From: Bacillus pumilus
GTDB taxonomy: Bacteria; Bacillota; Bacilli; Bacillales; Bacillaceae
Direction: 5' to 3'
Assembly (NCBI RefSeq): GCF_002744245.1
Contig: NZ_NKHG01000062.1
Location: 1 to 54,848, forward strand
Length of the DNA: 54,848 nt
A program made the position numbers and the translations under genes. Shown here one piece after another: positions 8,670 through 19,851 of the stretch. Numbering within the stretch: the first letter of the stretch is position 1; each line of letters opens with the position of its first letter. The notes beneath the pieces are model-generated. The model was given only the letters and a program-made list of their open reading frames with translations. It ran no database searches and had not been told where the DNA came from.

Positions 8670-11600
8670 ATGCAACAAACATCAATCATTCCGAAACCAA
8701 AAACATACGGACCTTTAAAAAATATTCCCCTTTTAAAAAAGGGAGAGCTTTCTCAAACGTTTTGGCGTTTGGCAGATGATTTAGGGCCAATTTTTCAGTT
8801 TGAATTTACAGGTCAAACAAGTATTTTTGTTTCAAGCCATGAACTGGTTAGCGAAGTATGTGATGAAAGCCGTTTTGATAAAAACATTGGCATTAGTCTT
8901 GATAAAGCAAGAGCATTTGCAGGGGATGGACTATTTACTAGCTGGACAAAAGAGTCCAACTGGAAAAAAGCCCATCACATTTTGATGCCAGCCTTTAGCC
9001 AGCAGGCAATGAAGGGCTATCACGAGATGATGCTCGATATCGCGACACAGCTTGTGCAAAAATGGCAAAGATCAGGCCGCGATGAAGAAATTGAAGTAGC
9101 AGAGGATATGACAAAGCTTACTTTAGATACGATCGGACTTTGTGGCTTTGATTTTCGGTTTAACAGCTTTTATAAGGAAAATCAGCACCCATTCATCGAA
9201 AGCATGCTGAAAGGTTTAAACGAAGCAATGGATCAATCGAGCAGATGGCCGATTGCAGATAAACTGAGGATAAAAAGAAAAAAAGAATTTGAGCAAAATG
9301 TTGACTTTATGAAGCAGTTGGTAGATGACATTATTAGGGAGCGGAAACAACTAAACGTAAGAGGAGATGATTTGCTGTCTCTTATGCTGCATGCAAAGGA
9401 TCCTGAAACAGGTGAGAGATTGTCGGATGAAAATATCCGTTATCAGATCATTACCTTCTTAATAGCGGGTCATGAAACAACAAGTGGACTGCTATCGTTT
9501 GCCATTTATTTCTTACTAAAGAACCCAGACAAATTAAAGAAAGCCGTTCAAGAAGCGGATGATGTGCTGCAAGGCGGACTGCCGACATTTAAGCAGGTAC
9601 AAAAGCTAAGCTACACCCGTATGGTATTAAATGAGGCACTTCGTCTCTGGCCGACTGCACCTTCTTTCTCACTTTACGCGAAAGAAGACACAGTTATTGG
9701 AGGAACATATCCGATTGAAAAAAACCAAAGTGTGACCGTGCTGCTTCCTAAATTACATCGTGATCAAACGGTTTGGGGAGAGGATGCGGAGGAATTTAAA
9801 CCAGAGCGTTTTACGCACCCTGAAAAGATCCCGCAGCATGCCTATAAACCTTTCGGAAATGGCCAGCGTGCATGTATTGGTATGCAATTCGCACTTCTTG
9901 AAGCCACGATGGTTCTGGCGATGGTCCTGCACCATCTTGAATTGATTGATCATACGATGTATGAACTGGATTTAAAAGAATCTCTGACGATTAAGCCAAA
10001 TGATTTTAAAATCAAAGTGCGGCCAAGAAAGCAGCAATTCTTTATGGCGCCTCCGAAAGAAGAACCGAAAAAAAGCACTGCATCTGCTGAGCCAAAAGTA
10101 GCAAGTCATGGGACGCCACTACTGGTCTTGTATGGATCAAATCTTGGCACAGCAAAGCAAATGGCCAACGAATTTGCTGAAGATGGAAAAGCAAAAGGGT
10201 TTGACGTGACCACTGCACCACTTGATGACTATACCCGCCAATTACCTGAGTCAGGCGCTGTATTGATCGTGACGGCTTCATACAATGGGCATCCGCCTGA
10301 CCATGCAAAACAATTTGTGGATTGGGTGACGCAGGATGAGGAGCAGGATTTATCAAACGTGACATTTGCAGTGTTTGGGTGTGGAGATCGAAATTGGGCG
10401 AGCACGTATCAGCGTATCCCTCGTCTCATCGATGAAGCACTTGAAAGAAAAGGAGCGAAGCGTGTTGCTGATTTAGGCGAAGGCGATGCAGGCGGTGATA
10501 TGGATGAGGATAAAGAAATATTCCAGAAGACTGTCTTCGAAGAGCTTGCAAAAGAATTTAATGTAACCTTACAGGAGAAAAGTCAGGAAAAGCCAAGCCT
10601 ATCAGTTGCTTATACGAATGAGCTAGTGGAACGTCCTGTGGCGAAAACATATGGCGCCTTTTCAGCGGTTGTATTGAGAAATCAAGAATTACAATCTGAA
10701 AAAAGTCCGCGGCAAACAAGGCATATTGAACTGAGATTGCCTGAAGGGAAACAATACAAAGAAGGGGATCATATCGGGATTGTACCGAAAAATAGTGATG
10801 TGCTCGTTCAGCGGGTGACCAATCGCTTTAAATTAGACCCTCAGCAGCACATTAAGCTCTCTTCTGAAAAAGAGGCCAGTCATTTACCATTAGATCAGCC
10901 CATGCTAATCAGAGATTTATTGGCGTCCCATGTTGAGCTTCAAGAGCCTGCGACACGTACGCAGCTAAGAGAGCTCGCAAAATATACGGTATGCCCGCCT
11001 CACCGCATTGAGCTTGAACAAATGGCAGGTGAAGCCTATCAAGAGGCCATATTAAAGAAACGAGTGACCATGCTGGATTTATTAGAACAATATGAAGCGT
11101 GTGAGCTGCCCTTTGTTCATTTTTTGGCTCTATTATCCGCTTTGAAGCCTCGTTATTACTCGATTTCTAGCTCACCAAAGGTAGATGGAAAGCGGCTCAG
11201 CATCACAGTAGCCGTTGTGAAAGGCGAGGCATGGAATGGCCGCGGAGAATACGCCGGCGTCGCATCAAACTACTTATGTGGTCTGCAAGAAGGAGAAGAA
11301 GTGGCTTGCTTCCTGCATGAAGCACAGGAAGGATTCGAGTTGCCGCCTTCCCCTGAAATACCGATGATCATGATTGGACCAGGAACAGGAATCGCCCCAT
11401 TTAGAGGGTTTGTTCAGGCAAGAGAAGAGTGGCAGAACGAAGGAAAACAACTAGGTGAAGCTCATCTTTATTTTGGCTGTCGTCATCCTCATGAAGACGA
11501 CCTGTATTTTGACGAAATGCAGCTTGCAGCGCAAAAAGGAGTTGTCATCATTCACCGGGCTTACTCTCGTTATGATGAGCATCAAGTATATGTCCAGCAC

Positions 11601-11813
11601 TTGATTAAAAAGGATGGCGTCATGCTCATTAAATTACTTGACCAAGGTGCTTATCTGTATATTTGCGGGGATGGAAAAGCCATGGCACCAGATGTAGAGG
11701 CTACGCTTGTCGATCTGTATCAAACCGTGAAACAGTGCTCGAAAGAAACAGCTGAAAATTGGCTGACATCACTTTCGAATGACAATAGATATGTAAAAGA
11801 TGTATGGAGTTAA
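8670..11813 (+). CDS. cypB: Self-sufficient cytochrome P450/NADPH reductase, CYP102 family (P450 BM3-like)
   Basis: 1047-aa fusion enzyme that hydroxylates fatty acids near the omega end using NADPH and O2. The N-terminal haem domain has the I-helix AGHETTSG and haem-ligand loop [10 protein letters not shown] (Cys402). After a charged linker near residue 460-475 come a flavodoxin/FMN domain ([17 protein letters not shown]), a connecting domain, the FAD motif [10 protein letters not shown] and the NADPH-binding [12 protein letters not shown]. Length is as in CYP102A1 (1049 aa). Regulator and P450 order matches B. subtilis fatR-cypB; orthology to CypB rather than CypD is inferred from that order. 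A terminator follows. Confidence 0.93.
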   Translation: MQQTSIIPKPKTYGPLKNIPLLKKGELSQTFWRLADDLGPIFQFEFTGQTSIFVSSHELVSEVCDESRFDKNIGISLDKARAFAGDGLFTSWTKESNWKKAHHILMPAFSQQAMKGYHEMMLDIATQLVQKWQRSGRDEEIEVAEDMTKLTLDTIGLCGFDFRFNSFYKENQHPFIESMLKGLNEAMDQSSRWPIADKLRIKRKKEFEQNVDFMKQLVDDIIRERKQLNVRGDDLLSLMLHAKDPETGERLSDENIRYQIITFLIAGHETTSGLLSFAIYFLLKNPDKLKKAVQEADDVLQGGLPTFKQVQKLSYTRMVLNEALRLWPTAPSFSLYAKEDTVIGGTYPIEKNQSVTVLLPKLHRDQTVWGEDAEEFKPERFTHPEKIPQHAYKPFGNGQRACIGMQFALLEATMVLAMVLHHLELIDHTMYELDLKESLTIKPNDFKIKVRPRKQQFFMAPPKEEPKKSTASAEPKVASHGTPLLVLYGSNLGTAKQMANEFAEDGKAKGFDVTTAPLDDYTRQLPESGAVLIVTASYNGHPPDHAKQFVDWVTQDEEQDLSNVTFAVFGCGDRNWASTYQRIPRLIDEALERKGAKRVADLGEGDAGGDMDEDKEIFQKTVFEELAKEFNVTLQEKSQEKPSLSVAYTNELVERPVAKTYGAFSAVVLRNQELQSEKSPRQTRHIELRLPEGKQYKEGDHIGIVPKNSDVLVQRVTNRFKLDPQQHIKLSSEKEASHLPLDQPMLIRDLLASHVELQEPATRTQLRELAKYTVCPPHRIELEQMAGEAYQEAILKKRVTMLDLLEQYEACELPFVHFLALLSALKPRYYSISSSPKVDGKRLSITVAVVKGEAWNGRGEYAGVASNYLCGLQEGEEVACFLHEAQEGFELPPSPEIPMIMIGPGTGIAPFRGFVQAREEWQNEGKQLGEAHLYFGCRHPHEDDLYFDEMQLAAQKGVVIIHRAYSRYDEHQVYVQHLIKKDGVMLIKLLDQGAYLYICGDGKAMAPDVEATLVDLYQTVKQCSKETAENWLTSLSNDNRYVKDVWS

Positions 11814-11820
11814 CTCAGCT

Positions 11821-11847
11821 AAAACCGCCGAATCGGCGGTTTTTTTC
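11821..11847 (+). terminator. Terminator of the fatR-P450 operon
   Basis: AAAACCGCCG-AAT-CGGCGGTTTTTTT is a strong GC stem with a seven-T tail. Confidence 0.92.
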
Positions 11848-11998
11848 TGTTTTCATAAAGAGATAGAATAGATGTTGAAAAGATACAAAACACCTAATTT
11901 CGAAATGAAATATTTTGTAAAAATAAGAATATTCTCTCATTTACTCCAATATGAAACAATCGTATGATTTTTAATATAGGACATAAAGGAGGAATATG

Positions 11999-12907
11999 AT
12001 GAAAAAGGTGAAAAAGTTAATCCCTTCTCTACTCGTTTTTGGTGCTTTAAGTGTGCCTAGTTTTGCTCATGCCGTATCAGATTCAGTACTAACGTCTGAT
12101 TATGACATGGTGATTTCTGACGGAAAGGTGATCTCTTCAGCTGACTTCCACAATGATACGAAAGCCCCCTCATCCTTTGACAAAGTGGATGATCTTTCTT
12201 CAACTGTTGGCGAAAAAGTAAAACCACTAACAAAATATTTAAAAGACTTTCAAACAAAAGTAGTTATTGGAGACGATGGTAGAACAAAAGTAGCGAACAC
12301 AAGAGTTGCGCCATACAATTCTATAGCTTATATAACATTTGGCGGATCTAGCTGTACTGGGACGCTCATTGCCCCTAACAAAATTTTGACAAACGGACAC
12401 TGTGTGTACAATACGGCGACAAGAAGTTATAGTGCAAAAGGGTCTGTATATCCAGGCATGAATGATGGCACTGCCGTGAACGGCTCAGCAAAAATGATCG
12501 AATTCTATGTGCCAAGCGGATATATCAATACAGGCGCGAGCCAATATGATTTTGCCGTCATTAAAACAGATACGAATATCGGAAATACGGTCGGTTACCG
12601 CTCCATCCGTCAGGTGACAAATCTGACTGGAACAACGATTAAAATCTCTGGATATCCAGGTGACAAAATGAGATCAACTGGTAAAGTGTCACAATGGGAA
12701 ATGTCAGGTCCTGTGACAAGAGAAGATATGAATCTAGCATACTATACGATTGATACGTTTAGCGGGAATTCTGGCTCTGCGATGCTAGATCAGAACCAAC
12801 AAATCGTTGGGGTTCATAATGGGGGTTATTCAAACGGGACGATTAATGGCGGTCCAAAAGCGACAGCTGCCTTTGTAGAATTTGTAAACTATGCGAAAGC
12901 GCAATAA
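11999..12907 (+). CDS. mpr: Secreted glutamyl endopeptidase precursor (V8/S1B family)
   Basis: 302-aa preproenzyme that cleaves after Glu/Asp outside the cell. A Sec signal peptide (MKKVKKLIPSLLVFG to about FAHA) is followed by a propeptide of about 65 residues. The trypsin-like domain has His in TNGHCVYN, Asp in QYDFAVIKTD and Ser in SGNSGSAM; cysteines CTG and HC match the usual disulfide. Two ATGs are adjacent; the AAAGGAGG site is too close to ATG 11996 and suits ATG 11999. It is similar to B. subtilis Mpr and B. licheniformis/pumilus glutamyl endopeptidases. Confidence 0.9.
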   Translation: MKKVKKLIPSLLVFGALSVPSFAHAVSDSVLTSDYDMVISDGKVISSADFHNDTKAPSSFDKVDDLSSTVGEKVKPLTKYLKDFQTKVVIGDDGRTKVANTRVAPYNSIAYITFGGSSCTGTLIAPNKILTNGHCVYNTATRSYSAKGSVYPGMNDGTAVNGSAKMIEFYVPSGYINTGASQYDFAVIKTDTNIGNTVGYRSIRQVTNLTGTTIKISGYPGDKMRSTGKVSQWEMSGPVTREDMNLAYYTIDTFSGNSGSAMLDQNQQIVGVHNGGYSNGTINGGPKATAAFVEFVNYAKAQ

Positions 12908-12918
12908 AATATCGAGCA

Positions 12919-12955
12919 TAAAGCTTGTTTCCTTCAAAGGGGACAAGCTTTTTTG
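12919..12955 (+). terminator. Terminator after the endopeptidase gene
   Basis: AAAGCTTGT pairs with ACAAGCTTT, with a partly paired inner loop, then a T run. Confidence 0.85.
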
Positions 12956-13053
12956 TAGGGAATATTAAAAACTTTTCTTTTTTTTCTTCATTATTTCTTC
13001 ATATTTAAGAGCTATGCTGAATGAAATAAACGAAAACGAAAGAAGAGATAAAA

Positions 13054-15056
13054 GTGAAGAATAAAAAAATGGATATCATGTTGATTATGTTTTTACTGAT
13101 TGCAGGTTTTCTTTACACATATCAAATTTGGCAGAATGATAGTGCCAATCAATACTATTTAGCAGCAGTCAAAAGTATGTCGAAAAGCCTTCATCATTTT
13201 TTTTATGCTTCATTTGATGCAACTGGATTTGTCTCAATTGATAAACCACCTGTCGCTTTATGGATTCAAACCATCAGTGCTCAAATTTTTGGCTTCCATA
13301 CATGGAGTGTGATTTTACCGCAGGCGCTTGCTGGAATTGGCTCTGTCCTTCTTCTTTATCTAATGATAAAACCGAATTTTGGTCAGGGTGCTGCGAGGGT
13401 ATCAGCGGCAGTTATGGCTCTCACTCCAATTGCGCAGCAGTGAGCAGAACCAATAATATAGACAGTTTGCTCGTTTTCACATTATTAGCTGGCTCTTATT
13501 TCTTAATGCTTGCTGTCAAAAAAGGAAGGTTACGCTGGCTTTTATTGGCCTTTGCTTTGATAGGCATAGGATTTAATATGAAAATGCTCCAAGCATTCAT
13601 GGTTCTTCCGGCATTTATTTTCTTTTATTTGATGGCAGCTCAAGTATCCTTACAAAAGAAAATAATATCTCTTCTATGCTCATTGGTTGTGCTCATTTGC
13701 TTATCTTTATCATGGGCAGTTGCTGTTGATATGACAGCTGAAAATCATCGTCCATATGTGGGCAGTAGTCAAACTAATTCTGTCTTAGAACTTGCTTTTG
13801 GCTACAACGGCACGGAACGGTTACTTGGACAGACAACAGGCAAATCCTTTGGCGAGTTCAATCAGCAAGCAGGTGCTATGATGCCAGACAATTCAGGATT
13901 AGGCGGGACGTCCGATGATCAGTCAAATAGGAATCAGTCGCCTCCATCACAGAATCAAATGATGCCACCTCATCAGGGGTCAGCTCATGGTACGCCACGT
14001 GGCAGTGCTGTTAGTGGTCAAAGTATGAATATGTATGGGACTGGAAATCCTAGTGTATTGCGTTTATTTCAATCTGCATTGTCGGGTCAAATTAGCTGGA
14101 TGCTGCCGTTTGCCTTAGCTGGACTTTTAGGGGCGATCATCAGTTGGTGGAGAGAGCGTATCTCACAATTAAATGAGTGGAAACACACCTTATTTTGGAC
14201 AGCATGGCTGATTCCTGTTGCTGTTTTTTTTAGCATGGCTGGTTTTTTTCATCACTACTATCTCATCATGCTTGCACCTCCAATTGCTGCACTATGTGGC
14301 ATAGGAGCTAAAAAGATGATGGAGTTATTTACGGCGAATAAAGGAATGCCTGCATATTTACTTCCAGCAGCAATCGCAGTGACAGCTATTTTTCAAGGAT
14401 ATATTTTGAGTCATTACAACACACAAATAGGCAGTGTCTGGATGTATTTAATTGCTATAGCAGGTTGCAGTCTCGCTATTTTATTGATCATGTTTAGAAA
14501 AAAACAATTGATAAAAAAACGATTGATGGTCATTGCGTTGACAACCCTCTTACTCATTCCTGGTTACTGGGCTTCGACCCCGATCATATATGGTGGGAAC
14601 AGTGTACTTCCTGAAGCCGGTGTTCAGCTATCTAGTTCAAGAGGAGGGAATATGTTTACATCTCGTGTTGATAAAAATTTACTTGATTATTTGAAGACGC
14701 ATCAAACTGGTGAAACGTATGTATTTGCGACGCTCACGACAGTGACTGCAGCACCATATATCATTGATGAAGATGAGAATGTAATGGCGCTAGGCGGTTT
14801 TAATGGGACAGATCCAATTTTGACGGTAAACGAATTAAAAGCTCTTGTAAAACAGGGGAAAGTGAAATACTTTTTGTTATCAGACCATCAGTCAGGAAAC
14901 AGTGATTTGGTCAATTGGATCAAATCACATGGAACTGTGATCCCAACAGATGAGTATAAAAAGGATCATTCTCCAACTGAACAAGGGGATCCTGCTCAAA
15001 TGAACGGCATGTCTTCACAAAATGAAACGTTATATAAAGTAGAAGAAGTCTCATAA
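13054..15056 (+). pseudogene. YkcB/YycA-like membrane glycosyltransferase, frameshifted
   Basis: The gene is split by a frameshift near 13431-13440. The first frame (GTG 13054) runs MKNKKMDIMLIMFLLIAGFL to ALTPIAQQ and stops at 13441. The second frame resumes with AAVSRTNNIDSLLVFTLL and runs to 15056. Restoring one base joins ALTPIA directly to AAVSRTNN, as in intact family members (about 670-720 aa). Features: DKPP motif typical of the ArnT/PMT superfamily, about ten membrane helices, and a Gln/Met/Pro/Ser-rich loop around 13900-14040 characteristic of YkcB. The intact enzyme would transfer a sugar from a lipid carrier at the outer membrane face. Either a real mutation or a base-call error. 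Confidence 0.8.
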
Positions 15057-15063
15057 TGCATAT

Positions 15064-15100
15064 GAGCGAGGTGAATGATTAAAAAATCATGCGCTTTTTC
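15064..15100 (+). terminator. Terminator after the glycosyltransferase
   Basis: GCG...ATGATT pairs with AATCAT-GCGC, followed by TTTTTC. The stem has an internal bulge. Confidence 0.6.
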
Positions 15101-15225
15101 TTGTAAAGAGACAGTATCAGGTTTATTTTTTCACATGTCATCCATCAACTACTCATACATTAAAAATGACTCATTTCCTTTAAGTCAATATCATGCCTGA
15201 AGAAGTATGAGGAGGTCACAAGCTT

Positions 15226-15660
15226 TTGAAGATGAGGAGAGGCTGGTTTGCTGCTGTCGTCCTATGCTTTGTGATATGGATGGGTGCGTTTATAGGTGGA
15301 TTTGGAGAGAATCAGGCGGCAAAAGGAGCTGATCGTTATGATCATGTCATTCAATTTCCAAAGGAACGGTATCCTGAAACGGGCAGTCATATTCAAGAAG
15401 CCATTCGAAAAGGGCATTCAGATGTGTGTACGATTGACCGAAACGGGGCAGATGTCCGCAGGCAAGAATCTTTAAAAGGAATTCCCACAAAACCCGGCTA
15501 TGACCGAGATGAATGGCCAATGGCAGTTTGTCTTGAAGGAGGAAAGGGTGCAAGCGTTCAATATGTCAGTCCATCAGATAATAGGGGAGCAGGCTCATGG
15601 GTCGGACACCAAATAAGCGTTTATCCTAATGGGACAAGAATTTTATTTATTGTGAAATAA
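15226..15660 (+). CDS. nucB: Secreted sporulation nuclease NucB
   Basis: 144-aa extracellular DNase of the NucB/DHNNK family, made during sporulation and also acting on matrix DNA. A signal peptide covers about residues 1-32. The mature part keeps the catalytic region [16 protein letters not shown] and [11 protein letters not shown], plus the conserved end [11 protein letters not shown]. An AGGAGGT ribosome site is 9 nt before a TTG (15226) and 15 nt before the next ATG (15232), so the TTG start is chosen. A terminator-like hairpin follows. The alternative paralogue YncB is much less similar in its N-terminal part. Confidence 0.88.
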   Translation: MKMRRGWFAAVVLCFVIWMGAFIGGFGENQAAKGADRYDHVIQFPKERYPETGSHIQEAIRKGHSDVCTIDRNGADVRRQESLKGIPTKPGYDRDEWPMAVCLEGGKGASVQYVSPSDNRGAGSWVGHQISVYPNGTRILFIVK

Positions 15661-15665
15661 AATGA

Positions 15666-15700
15666 GGGAAGAGGCTCCTTGCTTGAGGGCCTTTTTTGTT
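15666..15700 (+). terminator. Terminator after nucB
   Basis: AGGCTC pairs with GAG(G)GCCT around a short loop and is followed by six T. Confidence 0.65.
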
Positions 15701-15806
15701 TACACTCAGAGCCTATTCGAGCTAGCAGGGACAAAAGATTCAGTGGTACAATCTATTTATAAGGTACAAAGACTGACAAGAAGAAAATGTGAAGGGGAAA
15801 ATGCTT

Positions 15807-16655
15807 ATGGAGAAGAACCGTGCATTATACGATTTTTTCATACAACATGCAGAGCAACTGACTGAAACATGGTACGAATCAATTGAAGATGATGATCTTG
15901 AATCCATATATCGTTCAACAGATTCTAGCATCATAGCAGAGCTTAAACGGCAGAATCAAGATTATTACCAGCATTTTATACGCGCTCTTATTGAAGACAA
16001 GGCATATTTACATACTGAGTTTAAAAAATGGTCTGAAGATTTAGCGAGTGATCCCAAGCACTTAAACACACCATTAGATTATGTCGTCAGAGAATACATG
16101 TCCAATCAAAGAGTGGTTCTTCATTATTTAAAAGAGTTTATTAAACAGCGTCAAGGTGATATTGATATTGACCGAATCTTTTATTGGTATGATTTAATAT
16201 CCGAGGCGTTTAACATTTCAATTCATGTGTTCATCCAGCAGTATGTGAAAAATACAACCCAAAAGCTCGTTGCACAAAGAGATATGATTTATGAGCTGAG
16301 TTCTCCTGTGATTGTTTTAAAAAGCCATATTGCATTATTGCCTTTAGTAGGTGACATTGACACAGCGAGAGCAAAGATCATATTAGAAAATACATTAAAA
16401 CAGTGTTCGCAAAAAGGTGTTCAACATTTGTGCATTGATTTATCTGGTGTCGTCATTATTGATACAATGGTAGCACATCAAATTTTTGATCTTGTCACGT
16501 CACTTCGGTTAATCGGGGTCGAAACGACTATTTCGGGCATTAGACCAGAAATTGCTCAAACAGCTGTGCAGCTTGGACTTCCTTTTAATGAATTTCGAAC
16601 GGCATCATCACTTGATCACGCGCTCGATCGCATGACTGAATTTTCACCAATATAA
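15807..16655 (+). CDS. rsbRD: RsbR-family stressosome protein (RsbRD-like)
   Basis: 282-aa co-antagonist of the stressosome, which controls release of RsbT and hence SigB. The variable N-terminal sensor half is all-helical (non-haem globin-like in the family). The C-terminal STAS domain contains DLSGVVIIDTMVAH, where the Thr after Asp is the position phosphorylated by RsbT in RsbRA. A second conserved Ser/Thr region is ELSSPVI. An upstream in-frame ATG (15801) is too near the GAAGGGG site; ATG 15807 has proper spacing. Assignment to the RsbRD (YqhA) paralogue rather than B or C is tentative. Confidence 0.8.
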   Translation: MEKNRALYDFFIQHAEQLTETWYESIEDDDLESIYRSTDSSIIAELKRQNQDYYQHFIRALIEDKAYLHTEFKKWSEDLASDPKHLNTPLDYVVREYMSNQRVVLHYLKEFIKQRQGDIDIDRIFYWYDLISEAFNISIHVFIQQYVKNTTQKLVAQRDMIYELSSPVIVLKSHIALLPLVGDIDTARAKIILENTLKQCSQKGVQHLCIDLSGVVIIDTMVAHQIFDLVTSLRLIGVETTISGIRPEIAQTAVQLGLPFNEFRTASSLDHALDRMTEFSPI

Positions 16656-16688
16656 AAAACCAGACCTTTTCACAGGTCTGGTTTTTTT
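16655..16688. terminator. Bidirectional terminator
   Basis: AAAAAACCAGACC pairs with GGTCTGGTTTTTT. It lies between two convergent genes and overlaps the end of the minus-strand gene. Confidence 0.9.
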
Positions 16689-17229
16689 AGATCACAGCGT
16701 CAATTTTAGTTACTTTCCAATTTTTTTGTACTTTCTCATAAGTTATAGTTCGTTTTACTTTGCGTCCATCAAGCGTTGGAACTGTGAACTCATATGTTCG
16801 GATTGTATTTTTCTTAGAGATGAGTTTAGGTGTTGCTTTCTCCCAATTGAGCATATTGTCTCCATCACCGACTGGTACAGCCATTTTCCCTTTATGAACA
16901 ATGAATTGATAGTCTTTTAAACCATGAGTGATCGCATCTTTTGTGAAAACTTGAGATAGGTAGCTGTTTAGTTTTTTCTTTGTATCAAATGTTTTTGAAA
17001 GGTAGTTGTAAGTCATGTCTTTATAAGTAAATGATTTTAATTTGTAATCTGAATGTTCATTAATTTTGTAGCCTGACATAGCACTCCAAAAGTGTTCTCT
17101 TGCATCAAGGGCAATATGTAATGCTTCTTTATTTGTCAAAGCGTCTGATTTTTTGGAAGTGGCCAGTGTCGTTGTTTGTAAAGAGATTATAAGCATAATA
17201 GCAGTTAATAATACAAATAATTTTTTCAA
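16687..17229 (-). CDS. iseA: IseA/YoeB-like inhibitor of DL-endopeptidases
   Basis: 180-aa secreted protein. The signal peptide is about residues 1-24 (MKKLFVLLTAIMLIISLQTT to LATS). The mature part (TNKEALHIALDAREHFWSAM, FDTKKKLNSYL) resembles IseA of B. subtilis (181 aa), which binds and inhibits cell-wall DL-endopeptidases such as LytF and CwlO. A TTG start follows an AAAGGAGG site by 8 nt. A WalR box lies 55-71 bp upstream; iseA is a known WalR-repressed gene, and this agreement strengthens the call. Family assignment is from memory of the sequence. Confidence 0.7.
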   Translation of the reverse strand: MKKLFVLLTAIMLIISLQTTTLATSKKSDALTNKEALHIALDAREHFWSAMSGYKINEHSDYKLKSFTYKDMTYNYLSKTFDTKKKLNSYLSQVFTKDAITHGLKDYQFIVHKGKMAVPVGDGDNMLNWEKATPKLISKKNTIRTYEFTVPTLDGRKVKRTITYEKVQKNWKVTKIDAVI

Positions 17230-17283
17230 GGCAATTGCCTCCTTTTCTCAATGAAAACTTCTTATGTTACAAATGTTACAATA

Positions 17284-17300
17284 ATTACACGGATATTACA
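17284..17300 (-). promoter_or_regulatory. WalR (YycF) box upstream of iseA
   Basis: Read on the minus strand the sequence is TGTAAT-ATCCG-TGTAAT, a perfect direct repeat with 5-bp spacing, matching the WalR consensus TGTWAH-N5-TGTWAH. A second TGTAAC pair with 3-bp spacing lies closer to the gene (17267-17281). Confidence 0.75.
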
Positions 17301-17469
17301 AGTATTAAATCTAAATTTTTTTTATTTCTTTTCTTTCTATCTATATAACGTTTGAGTGAGACAAAAAGTTTTCATTTTTTATTTTTTATTTTTTATTCCT
17401 CATTATGATTTAACCGTTTTAAAGAAGAACAAAACGTCTTTTGGAAAGATTTCTATTTGAAGACGCAAC

Positions 17470-17496
17470 ACTCTTTTTGATGTGCGACATATACTA
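17470..17496 (+). promoter_or_regulatory. Possible SigK/SigE sporulation promoter
   Basis: CATATACTA (17488-17496) fits the SigK -10 consensus CATANNNTA, with an AC pair about 17 bp upstream as -35. It is 34 bp before the Gly/Pro-rich gene. The -35 element is weak, so this is a proposal only. Confidence 0.4.
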
Positions 17497-17529
17497 TCGT
17501 GATGAATGTCTAAGAAAGTGGTGTTTAGT

Positions 17530-17979
17530 ATGTATTATCCATATGATGGTGTGTGGAATGGGTACTCATACGATAGGCAGGTACAAAGCTTGCCGTCGCT
17601 TCCTATTCCTCAAGTTGGAGGATTTCCTGGATTACCAATCGGAGGGGGAGGGACTGGGCAAGGGCAAGGTTCAGGCGCACAATCAGCTCCGCCCGCTCCG
17701 CCGCAGCATATTCTCTCGCAGTATCAGCAAGCAGTCTCTCAGCCTCAAAGTATGCTGCCACTTATTTCAGGGCAAAGTGTCAGTGGAGGTCAACAAACTG
17801 TTCAATTTGCAGCCGGATGTAATAGACGATGGACCATTGTGTTCCTTAGAAACGGTCAAGTATTTCTAATGTATGTACTTTCTTCACAGCCTTTTGGCCG
17901 TACAACAGGCTTTATATGGCCGTATTTTACATTTGGTTCCTTTCCAAGCTCAAGTATTCTTGCTTATTCTTGTTCATAA
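17530..17979 (+). CDS. Gly/Pro/Gln-rich protein, probable spore-associated
   Basis: 149-aa protein, not recognised. The N terminus is Tyr-rich (MYYPYDGVWNGYSY). A Pro/Gly/Gln low-complexity middle (PIGGGGTGQGQGSGAQ) leads to a Gln-rich stretch and a hydrophobic C-terminal part (RRWTIVFLRNGQVFLMYVL, then Phe/Ser-rich). No signal peptide. The ATG at 17530 follows AAAGTGGTG by about 6 nt; an upstream start at 17506 has no ribosome site. Tyr-rich composition and the CATANNNTA promoter suggest a mother-cell coat or crust protein. This is inference. Confidence 0.6.
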   Translation: MYYPYDGVWNGYSYDRQVQSLPSLPIPQVGGFPGLPIGGGGTGQGQGSGAQSAPPAPPQHILSQYQQAVSQPQSMLPLISGQSVSGGQQTVQFAAGCNRRWTIVFLRNGQVFLMYVLSSQPFGRTTGFIWPYFTFGSFPSSSILAYSCS

Positions 17980-17982
17980 AAG

Positions 17983-18028
17983 AAAAAGCCGGTTCTCATC
18001 AGCAGTTGATGAAATACCGGCTTTTTTT
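17983..18028. terminator. Bidirectional terminator between convergent genes
   Basis: AAAAAGCCGG...CCGGCTTTTTTT encloses an inner CATCAGCAGTTGATG hairpin. It serves both the Gly/Pro-rich gene and lexA. Confidence 0.85.
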
Positions 18029-18647
18029 AATGAATATTTCTAAATACACCAATCACTTTACCTAGTATACTCACATTCTGTAAAATAATCGGTTCCATTG
18101 ATGGGTTCTCTGGCTGTAATCTAAAGTGCGTATCTTCTTTATAAAAACGTTTCACTGTTGCTTCATCTTCCTCTGTCATAGCGACCACAATATCCCCATT
18201 GTTAGCGGTGCTTTGCTGACGCACAATGACATAGTCCTTGTCCAAAATTCCTGCATCAATCATACTTTCTCCCATAATTTCAAGCATAAAAACTTGTTCA
18301 TCTGGCGCTGCAAAAGTTTCTGGAAGAGGGAAGTATTCTTCTACATTCTCAACAGCCGTGATAGGTAAACCCGCTGTGACTTTTCCGATGACTGGAACAT
18401 TCATTACAGCACTCTTTGGAATATTCATTTCCTCTTCATCTAGTATTTCGATGGCTCTAGGTTTCGTCGGGTCTCTTCTGATTAAGCCCTTTGTTTCTAG
18501 TCTAGCTAAATGTCCATGGACGGTTGAGCTAGATGCTAGACCGACAGCTTCACCAATTTCACGAACGGATGGGGGATAACCCTTGCTTTTTACTTCTTCT
18601 TTGATGAATTTCAGGATATCGAGTTGTCTTTTTGATAGCTTCGTCAT
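18027..18647 (-). CDS. lexA: SOS repressor LexA (DinR)
   Basis: 206-aa repressor of the SOS response. The winged helix N-terminal domain ([23 protein letters not shown]) binds DNA. The autocleavage site is Ala92-Gly93 and the Ser/Lys dyad is S128 (GESMID) and K166 (ATVKRFY), so self-cleavage with RecA should work. A GTG three codons upstream is in frame, but GAGGTG is correctly spaced for ATG 18647, which also gives the family start MTKLSKRQ. It is divergent from yneA, with shared SOS boxes between them. Confidence 0.97.
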   Translation of the reverse strand: MTKLSKRQLDILKFIKEEVKSKGYPPSVREIGEAVGLASSSTVHGHLARLETKGLIRRDPTKPRAIEILDEEEMNIPKSAVMNVPVIGKVTAGLPITAVENVEEYFPLPETFAAPDEQVFMLEIMGESMIDAGILDKDYVIVRQQSTANNGDIVVAMTEEDEATVKRFYKEDTHFRLQPENPSMEPIILQNVSILGKVIGVFRNIH

Positions 18648-18706
18648 CTTTTGCACCTCAAAACGTCAATTTTAAAGAAATTATAGCATGTTTTTCCTAA
18701 CAGTAC

Positions 18707-18749
18707 AAACATAGGTTCGAAAAAACGTTTGACAGAAACGTTTGTTCGT
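18707..18749. promoter_or_regulatory. Three LexA (SOS) boxes in the lexA-yneA intergenic region
   Basis: Matches to CGAAC-N4-GTTCG, each with two mismatches, lie at 18707-18720 (CAAACATAGGTTCG), 18719-18732 (CGAAAAAACGTTTG) and 18736-18749 (GAAACGTTTGTTCG). The last sits inside the spacer of the yneA promoter. B. subtilis also has several boxes here. Confidence 0.8.
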
Positions 18750-18759
18750 ATTTATAATG
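18730..18759 (+). promoter_or_regulatory. SigA promoter of yneA
   Basis: A perfect TTGACA (18730-18735) and TATAAT (18754-18759) are separated by 18 bp, with a LexA box in the spacer. This explains tight SOS repression of a strong promoter. Confidence 0.85.
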
Positions 18760-18805
18760 AGTAACAGAAAGAGCGAACACATATTCTGTTAGGAGAGATG
18801 ACATT

Positions 18806-19782
<977 letters not shown>

Positions 19783-19851
19783 AGTGTGATTTGTTGTAAA
19801 AATGATTGATATTTAGTAGTATGTAGAGAAAATGTTTTAAAGGAGTTTGTC

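Noticed and set aside
17373..17400. TTTTTTA tandem repeats before the Gly/Pro-rich gene
   Set aside because: Only three short A/T units; low complexity without other support.
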